DNA from: Empedobacter stercoris
Lineage (GTDB): Bacteria > Bacteroidota > Bacteroidia > Flavobacteriales > Weeksellaceae
Reading direction: 5' to 3' (one strand)
DNA length: 26,983 nt
Assembly (NCBI RefSeq): GCF_965137335.1
Contig: NZ_CBCRZD010000032.1
A program made the position numbers and the translations under genes. Position 1 is the first letter of the stretch. Each line of letters opens with the position of its first letter. Below are positions 22,750 through 26,983 of the stretch, in pieces. The notes under the pieces were generated by a model that was not told the DNA's origin, made no database searches, and was given only the letters and a program-made list of their open reading frames with translations.

Positions 22750-24939
22750 ATGATCAACCAAATTATCAAAAACGATGAAGAAGAGGCTCCTCAATTTCTT
22801 AATGAAATTCAATCTTTTGGCTATCTAATTGGTATCCATAAAAAAACGAGTGAAATTGAGTTTGCTTCTCAAAATATAACCGAAGTTTTTGAAATTTCTC
22901 CTAATCAAATTTTAGGGAAAAATATCGCTGAATTATACAATTTCGAAATCAACTTTAATGACGTTTTAGCACTCGAAAAAGGTGAGTTTTATCGTTCTCA
23001 TATAGAAATTAATTCAGAAAAGTATGATGTAACCACTTTTTATACAAACGACTATATTTATATTGAGTTAGAAAACTTACAAACTTTAGAAAATAGATTA
23101 GATTTTTATAAATATTCTGAAAAGATTCTTTATGCAAAATCGACCGAATTAACTTGGGACAACTTAATTTTGTCAATTAAAAACCTGACAGGTTATGACC
23201 GTGTAATGTTGTACCAATTCCTTGAAGATGGAAGCGGAATTGTGATTAACGAAAAAAAGGACGATGATTTAAGTTCGTATTTGGGATTACACTTCCCAGA
23301 GTTTGATTTTTCTGATCAGATGAAAGAATTGTATTTAGAGAAGAAAAGTCGAATGGTTTCAGATGTAAATGGACCGCAGATTAAAATATTGAGCGCAAAA
23401 AACAAAAAAATTGATTTGAAATATTCATCTGTTCGAGCACTTTCACCCGAACATATCAAGTATCTTCGAAATTCGGATTGCTCTGCAAGTTTTTCAGTTT
23501 CTGTAATTATGAATGAAAAATTGTGGGGAATTGTTATTTGTCAGAATACAGAGCCAAAATATATACCCAATCAAATTCGTTTGCAAAGCGAGTTGTTGAC
23601 GCGTTTAGGTAGATTGACGTATGTCAATTTTAAGTCAAATGAGCGATTAAAATTTCAAAATCAATTTAATGAAATTGCTATAAAGCTTAAAGAAAATCTT
23701 TTGACAGAGGAAAATATAGAAAATTCAATCAATACTTATTTAACTCAAGTTCTTCATTTAACCCAAGCCGATGGAATAGCTTTGGTTAATTTTGGGAAGG
23801 TGTATTACGAAGGTGAAACACCAGAAATTGAAGAGATTTTGAGAATTAGAGATTGGGCAATTCATAATCATCCGACTCAATTATTTTCATCAAATTCTTT
23901 TTATGTTGATTATGGAAAAGAGTTAAATATAAGTGTAAAAGCCGCCGGTGTAATGTGTGGTTTTTTGGGACAAGGATTTAAGCATTTTGTGATTTGGTTT
24001 AAAAAAGAACAATTGCAAAAATTAAATTGGGTAGGGAACTCAAATCAAACCGATAAAATTGTTGTGATAGATGATAAAGAAGTGGTGTATTCATCTTCTA
24101 AATCATCGTTCAAAATTTGGCAACAAGAAATTAAACATAAATCGTTTATTTGGTTAGAAAAAGAGAAATATGTTGCAAAAGAAGTCGTGAAATTAATTAT
24201 TGAAACACTTCATTTACAATCCTTCAAAATTCATAGTTTATACGAAAAGTTGAAAGAAATAAATGATGAATTAGATGCATTTACTTATACTGTTTCTCAC
24301 GATTTGCGTACACCTTTATCTGTCATGAAATTAAATTGTCAAATGCTTCAACGAAGTTTAAAAGACGATGAAATAAAGAATGATCGATTACAAAATGTAG
24401 TGAAAGAAATTGATCGAATGACAGAAATGATGCAGGATTTATTGGCTTTGAGTAAGGCTAAAAAATCCGAAATTGAATTATCTAACATTCAGACAAAACC
24501 AATTATTGAGAAGATTGTGCGTGATGTATTATTGTATTACAAATCAACAAATGCAGAAGTAGTAGTAGAACATATCAATAATGTATTAGCAGATAAAACA
24601 ATGTTTTATGAAGTTTTTTTGAATATCATTGGTAATGCGGTAAAATATTCATCGTTAGAATCACATCCAAAAATTAATATTTCATCAGAAATAGCTGGTG
24701 AACATGTCGTTTTTCAAGTAAAAGACAACGGAATTGGAATAAAAGATGAAGATCATGAAAAGATGTTTCAATTGTTTAGTCGAATGTCAAATACTGGAAA
24801 TATTTCGGGAAATGGAGTTGGATTGGCGATTGCACATCGTATGATGAATAGAATGGATGGAGATATATCTTTTGAAAGTAAAATAGGGGAAGGAACAACT
24901 TTTGTATTAACATTTAAAAAATGTACGGATGTTATCTGA
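22750..24939 (+). CDS. Phytochrome-like sensor histidine kinase lacking the canonical bilin-binding cysteine
   Basis: This 729-aa cytosolic kinase has the bacteriophytochrome layout: PAS_2 (about 15-125), GAF (about 140-290, GYDRVMLYQFLEDGSG), PHY (about 305-490, tongue remnants NWVGN and SSFKIWQQEI), HisKA with His517 in YTVSHDLRTPLSVMK, and a HATPase with NIIGNAVKYS, DNGIGI and GNGVGLAI. Against Deinococcus BphP, the biliverdin Cys24 has no counterpart (no Cys before residue 244), DIP is DFS (D186-F187-S188) and His290 is lost (VICQNTEPK). The Asp of DIP, His260 (here His235 in SPEHIKYL), its Tyr neighbour and the SASFS serines remain. Covalent biliverdin attachment is therefore unlikely; non-covalent tetrapyrrole binding or a retired photosensor are both possible. 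No response regulator is adjacent. The 3' end overlaps the heme oxygenase gene by 11 bp. Confidence 0.9.
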   Translation: MINQIIKNDEEEAPQFLNEIQSFGYLIGIHKKTSEIEFASQNITEVFEISPNQILGKNIAELYNFEINFNDVLALEKGEFYRSHIEINSEKYDVTTFYTNDYIYIELENLQTLENRLDFYKYSEKILYAKSTELTWDNLILSIKNLTGYDRVMLYQFLEDGSGIVINEKKDDDLSSYLGLHFPEFDFSDQMKELYLEKKSRMVSDVNGPQIKILSAKNKKIDLKYSSVRALSPEHIKYLRNSDCSASFSVSVIMNEKLWGIVICQNTEPKYIPNQIRLQSELLTRLGRLTYVNFKSNERLKFQNQFNEIAIKLKENLLTEENIENSINTYLTQVLHLTQADGIALVNFGKVYYEGETPEIEEILRIRDWAIHNHPTQLFSSNSFYVDYGKELNISVKAAGVMCGFLGQGFKHFVIWFKKEQLQKLNWVGNSNQTDKIVVIDDKEVVYSSSKSSFKIWQQEIKHKSFIWLEKEKYVAKEVVKLIIETLHLQSFKIHSLYEKLKEINDELDAFTYTVSHDLRTPLSVMKLNCQMLQRSLKDDEIKNDRLQNVVKEIDRMTEMMQDLLALSKAKKSEIELSNIQTKPIIEKIVRDVLLYYKSTNAEVVVEHINNVLADKTMFYEVFLNIIGNAVKYSSLESHPKINISSEIAGEHVVFQVKDNGIGIKDEDHEKMFQLFSRMSNTGNISGNGVGLAIAHRMMNRMDGDISFESKIGEGTTFVLTFKKCTDVI

Positions 24940-25483
24940 TTATTTAAAGAAAAAAACAGCAAATTATCACGCAGAAATTGAGCAAAAATTAGAATCTCAC
25001 AAATTATTTAATGGCACATTTACAGATAAAAATTATTTTAAAATGTTGCAGGTTAACCACGTTTTTCTGAAATCGTATGAAGAATCGATTAAATATTTAT
25101 TGAATGATAAGGATATAGAAAATTTGGCTCTCACAAAATTGAATAAATTGCCTTTAATCGAAAAAGATTTACAAGAATTAGGTATAAATGAATTACAAGT
25201 AAATAAGCAATTTGAGTTAAAAAATAGAGCAGAAGCTATCGGAGCACTTTATGTAATCGAAGGATCGATGCTTGGAGGGAATGTGATTGCAAAAACACTA
25301 AAAAAATACCCTTTTTTAGAACATAAAAGCTTTAATTATTTTGGACATTATGGTGAAAATCTTGGTTCAATCTGGAAAACTTTTATTGCTTACATTGACC
25401 AAGAATTTACAACAGAAAATGAGCAACAACAAGTTTTTGAAGGTGCAAAAAAAGCATACGAAGATCTGATTAGCTTTTCATAA
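24929..25483 (+). CDS. Biliverdin-producing heme oxygenase (BphO/HmuO-like)
   Basis: This 184-aa all-helical cytosolic protein opens biliverdin out of haem. The proximal haem ligand is His14 in LKKKTANYHAEIEQ, and the distal helix carries GALYVIEGSMLGGNVI with the flexible Gly pairs. The C-terminal KSFNYFGHYGENLGSIWKTF is the usual last-third segment. The length is typical of bacterial BphO-type enzymes. ATG 24929 overlaps the kinase stop by 11 bp, indicating translational coupling, and this start places His14 where the family has it. In other bacteria this enzyme supplies the phytochrome chromophore; here the sensor is degenerate, so it may instead serve haem breakdown or iron release. A strong terminator follows. 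Confidence 0.88.
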   Translation: MLSDYLKKKTANYHAEIEQKLESHKLFNGTFTDKNYFKMLQVNHVFLKSYEESIKYLLNDKDIENLALTKLNKLPLIEKDLQELGINELQVNKQFELKNRAEAIGALYVIEGSMLGGNVIAKTLKKYPFLEHKSFNYFGHYGENLGSIWKTFIAYIDQEFTTENEQQQVFEGAKKAYEDLISFS

Positions 25484-25497
25484 ATATAATTCTAAAC

Positions 25498-25537
25498 AAA
25501 ACCTCTTTTTAACCTAAAAAAAGAGGTTTTGTTTTTT
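25498..25537 (+). terminator. Intrinsic terminator of the phytochrome-like/heme-oxygenase operon
   Basis: A 13-bp stem (25498-25510 with 25518-25530: AAAACCTCTTTTT / AAAAAGAGGTTTT) is followed by G and a run of T, 14 bp after the heme oxygenase stop. Confidence 0.88.
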
Positions 25538-25605
25538 TATTCAGTTTTCTATTTATTCTTCGTAAGAATATTTATATTAGACACCAATAAGATAAACAAT
25601 TAAGT

Positions 25606-26775
25606 ATGAAAAAAATTCTTACACTCACAGTGCTTGTAATTAGTGTATTTTCATTTAGTCAGACAGGAATGAAATTTGAAGAATCAGATTTTAAAACGGT
25701 TTTAGCGAAAGCAAAAAAAGAAAATAAATTAATCTTTTTAGATGCGTATGCCGCTTGGTGTGGACCTTGTAAGTTAATGGTGAAAAATATATTTCCTTTA
25801 CAAACGGTTGGCGATTATTACAATGCAAATTTTGTGAATGTAAAAATTGATATGGAAAAAGGGGAAGGAATTGAATTGGCTAAAAAATTTAAAGTTCAAG
25901 GATATCCGACATATTTATTTATTGATGGAGATGGAAACGAGGTACATCGAACAATGGGTTACGTAAAAGAGGAAGATTTTATTCAATTCGGTAAAGATGC
26001 ACTTAACCCAGAAGGAAGAATGGCATCGCTTGTCAAACGTTTTGAGGATGGTGATAATGATCCAGAATTTTTGAAAAGTTTTGTGATGAAAGCCGTATAT
26101 GCTGATAGAGATTTATTTGAAAAAGCACTAATTCGTTTATATAATGTAAACAAAACAGAAGAGTTGACAAAAGACGATGTTGCTTTACTTCAATATGGAA
26201 TCAGTTCAATTGAAAGTCCAACATATAAAATTTACAAAGAAAGAAAAGCAGCTATCGAGAAAGTGATTACTCCTGCAGCTTACACAAAATTTGAGAATAA
26301 TTTATTATTATCAAATGTTTATAAAAAAACCTATAATAAGGATTCAAAAACCTTAGATGAAACACAATTCTTAAAACAAGCTCAAGATTTTTTAACAGAA
26401 AAAGAGGCTCAGCGGGCATTAATTTCAATTAAAGGAAACATTGCTTATAGTAAAAAAGATTATGCAATGTGGGAATCATTGATGTTAGAAAAATACAAAG
26501 ATGTATCTGCTGTTGATGCAAACGAATTAAATTCTGTTTCGTGGAGATTTTATGAAAATGTAACTGATAAAGGGGCTTTGCAAAAAGCAATTTTATGGGC
26601 ACAAGAATCAGTAAAAAAGGACCAAGGTTATCACAATACCGATACCTTAGCACATTTATATAGTAAAACTGGCGACAAAGTAAATGCTAAAAAATGGGCA
26701 ACAAAATCTATCGAATTGGCAAAAGCTGAAGGAGAAGATTTTGAAGGAACTCAAAAATTATTAGAAAGTTTATAA
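25606..26775 (+). CDS. Exported thioredoxin-fold protein with a long helical C-terminal region
   Basis: This 389-aa protein has a signal peptide of about 19 residues (MKKILTLTVLVISVFSFSQ). A thioredoxin domain at about 25-130 carries the redox pair C52-G-P-C55 in AAWCGPCKLM and cis-Pro101 in GYPTYLF. About 250 residues of mostly helical sequence follow with TPR-like character (LKQAQDFLTEKEAQRALISIKGNIAYSKKDYAMWE, DTLAHLYSKTGDKVNAKKWATKSIELAKAEG). It is expected in the periplasm, handling disulfides of exported proteins. WCGPC with an intact cis-Pro indicates an active oxidoreductase, but the partner is unknown. It is monocistronic between two terminators. Confidence 0.85.
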   Translation: MKKILTLTVLVISVFSFSQTGMKFEESDFKTVLAKAKKENKLIFLDAYAAWCGPCKLMVKNIFPLQTVGDYYNANFVNVKIDMEKGEGIELAKKFKVQGYPTYLFIDGDGNEVHRTMGYVKEEDFIQFGKDALNPEGRMASLVKRFEDGDNDPEFLKSFVMKAVYADRDLFEKALIRLYNVNKTEELTKDDVALLQYGISSIESPTYKIYKERKAAIEKVITPAAYTKFENNLLLSNVYKKTYNKDSKTLDETQFLKQAQDFLTEKEAQRALISIKGNIAYSKKDYAMWESLMLEKYKDVSAVDANELNSVSWRFYENVTDKGALQKAILWAQESVKKDQGYHNTDTLAHLYSKTGDKVNAKKWATKSIELAKAEGEDFEGTQKLLESL

Positions 26776-26801
26776 TCAAATTAGAGGTATAATTCTATCA
26801 G

Positions 26802-26830
26802 AATCGTTACATTATTGTAACGATTTTTTT
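26802..26830 (+). terminator. Intrinsic terminator after the thioredoxin-fold gene
   Basis: A 10-bp stem, AATCGTTACA (26802-26811) with TGTAACGATT (26816-26825), loop TTAT, is followed by a T run. Confidence 0.88.
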
Positions 26831-26837
26831 ATTTAGC

Positions 26838-26860
26838 CATGTTCAAGTTATAAGTGCAAC
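26838..26860 (-). repeat. Possible terminal repeat of the IS30-like element
   Basis: GTTGCACTTATAACTTGAAC covers the last transposase codons and the stop on the minus strand, where IS30-type elements often carry their end. Without the other end the boundary near 26838 is a guess; it lies about 10 bp past the host terminator. Confidence 0.35.
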
Positions 26861-26983
26861 TGGCCAAGTAGATTTTAGTTTTTTGATAGGGCTAATATAG
26901 CCAAACTTTCTTACTCTTCTATTGTTAATTAATTTTTCTATTTGTTTGATTCTTAAGTTACTTACTAAATTCAGGTCTGTTTT
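26843..26983 (-). CDS. IS30-family-like transposase, C-terminal fragment cut by the window edge
   Basis: The minus strand is open from the window end to a TGA at 26845-26843, giving 46 residues. The part IKQIEKLINNRRVRKFGYISP resembles the C-terminal end of IS30-type integrase-like transposases, which have a (I/L)NNRPRKxLGYxxP segment. The Pro of NNRPRK is replaced here, so the match is not perfect. The last residues, VALIT, are as I recall them from Bacteroidota IS30 relatives. The catalytic DDE region lies outside the window, so completeness cannot be judged. Confidence 0.65.
   Translation of the reverse strand, partial: KTDLNLVSNLRIKQIEKLINNRRVRKFGYISPIKKLKSTWPVALIT

Overview
The window looks like chromosomal DNA of a low-GC member of the Bacteroidota, most likely Flavobacteriales and probably a Weeksellaceae-type organism. 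The genus cannot be proven from sequence alone. The signs are: AT-rich intergenic DNA, starts preceded by A-rich stretches rather than Shine-Dalgarno sites, several -7 boxes of the TAnnTTTG type, a long (1040 aa) SecA, and a 73-aa DUF2795 protein typical of flavobacteria. No rRNA, tRNA or CRISPR array is visible, and no gap without a gene exceeds 300 bases. Both ends lie inside insertion sequences: an IS3-family element at 1-519 and the 3' end of an IS30-like transposase from about 26843. This is what a draft contig broken at repeats would show.

Layout. (1) 1-519, IS3-family element: orfA, the start of orfB in the -1 frame, a canonical A AAA AAC slip site and one terminal repeat. (2) 532-4054, minus strand: secA and a DUF2795 gene, each with its own terminator. 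(3) 4223-5164: a nitronate monooxygenase-like flavoprotein, followed by a C8 tract and hairpin that may be an IS scar. (4) 5341-12889, plus strand: a five-gene cluster of OmpR-type response regulator, sensor kinase, TolC-like outer-membrane protein, lipoprotein adaptor and HME-type RND pump. Three exact copies and one degenerate copy of a 6-bp motif, each 11 bp apart, lie between the kinase stop codon and the -7 box of the efflux genes. They look like an OmpR-family operator. (5) 12968-14991, minus: trxB and holA. (6) 14995-16022, plus: a stand-alone HsdR-N / PD-(D/E)xK protein whose start lies 3 bp from that of holA, and a putative lipoprotein. (7) 16079-18772, minus: small exported or membrane protein, SulP transporter and beta-carbonic anhydrase, together a likely bicarbonate-handling cluster. 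(8) 18961-21870, plus: an outer-membrane barrel-like protein and an S9 peptidase. (9) 22043-25483, plus: a three-gene operon of an unrecognised acidic protein, a phytochrome-like histidine kinase and a heme oxygenase. (10) 25606-26775: an exported thioredoxin-fold protein.

The most interesting unit is the 22043-25483 operon. The kinase keeps the PAS-GAF-PHY-HisKA-HATPase layout and several pocket residues of bacteriophytochromes. It lacks the biliverdin-binding cysteine, carries DFS in place of DIP, and lacks the second pocket histidine. A heme oxygenase gene with its haem-ligand histidine still overlaps its 3' end. It may bind bilin or haem non-covalently, or have lost its chromophore. Second in interest is the helically phased operator that links the two-component system to the efflux genes.
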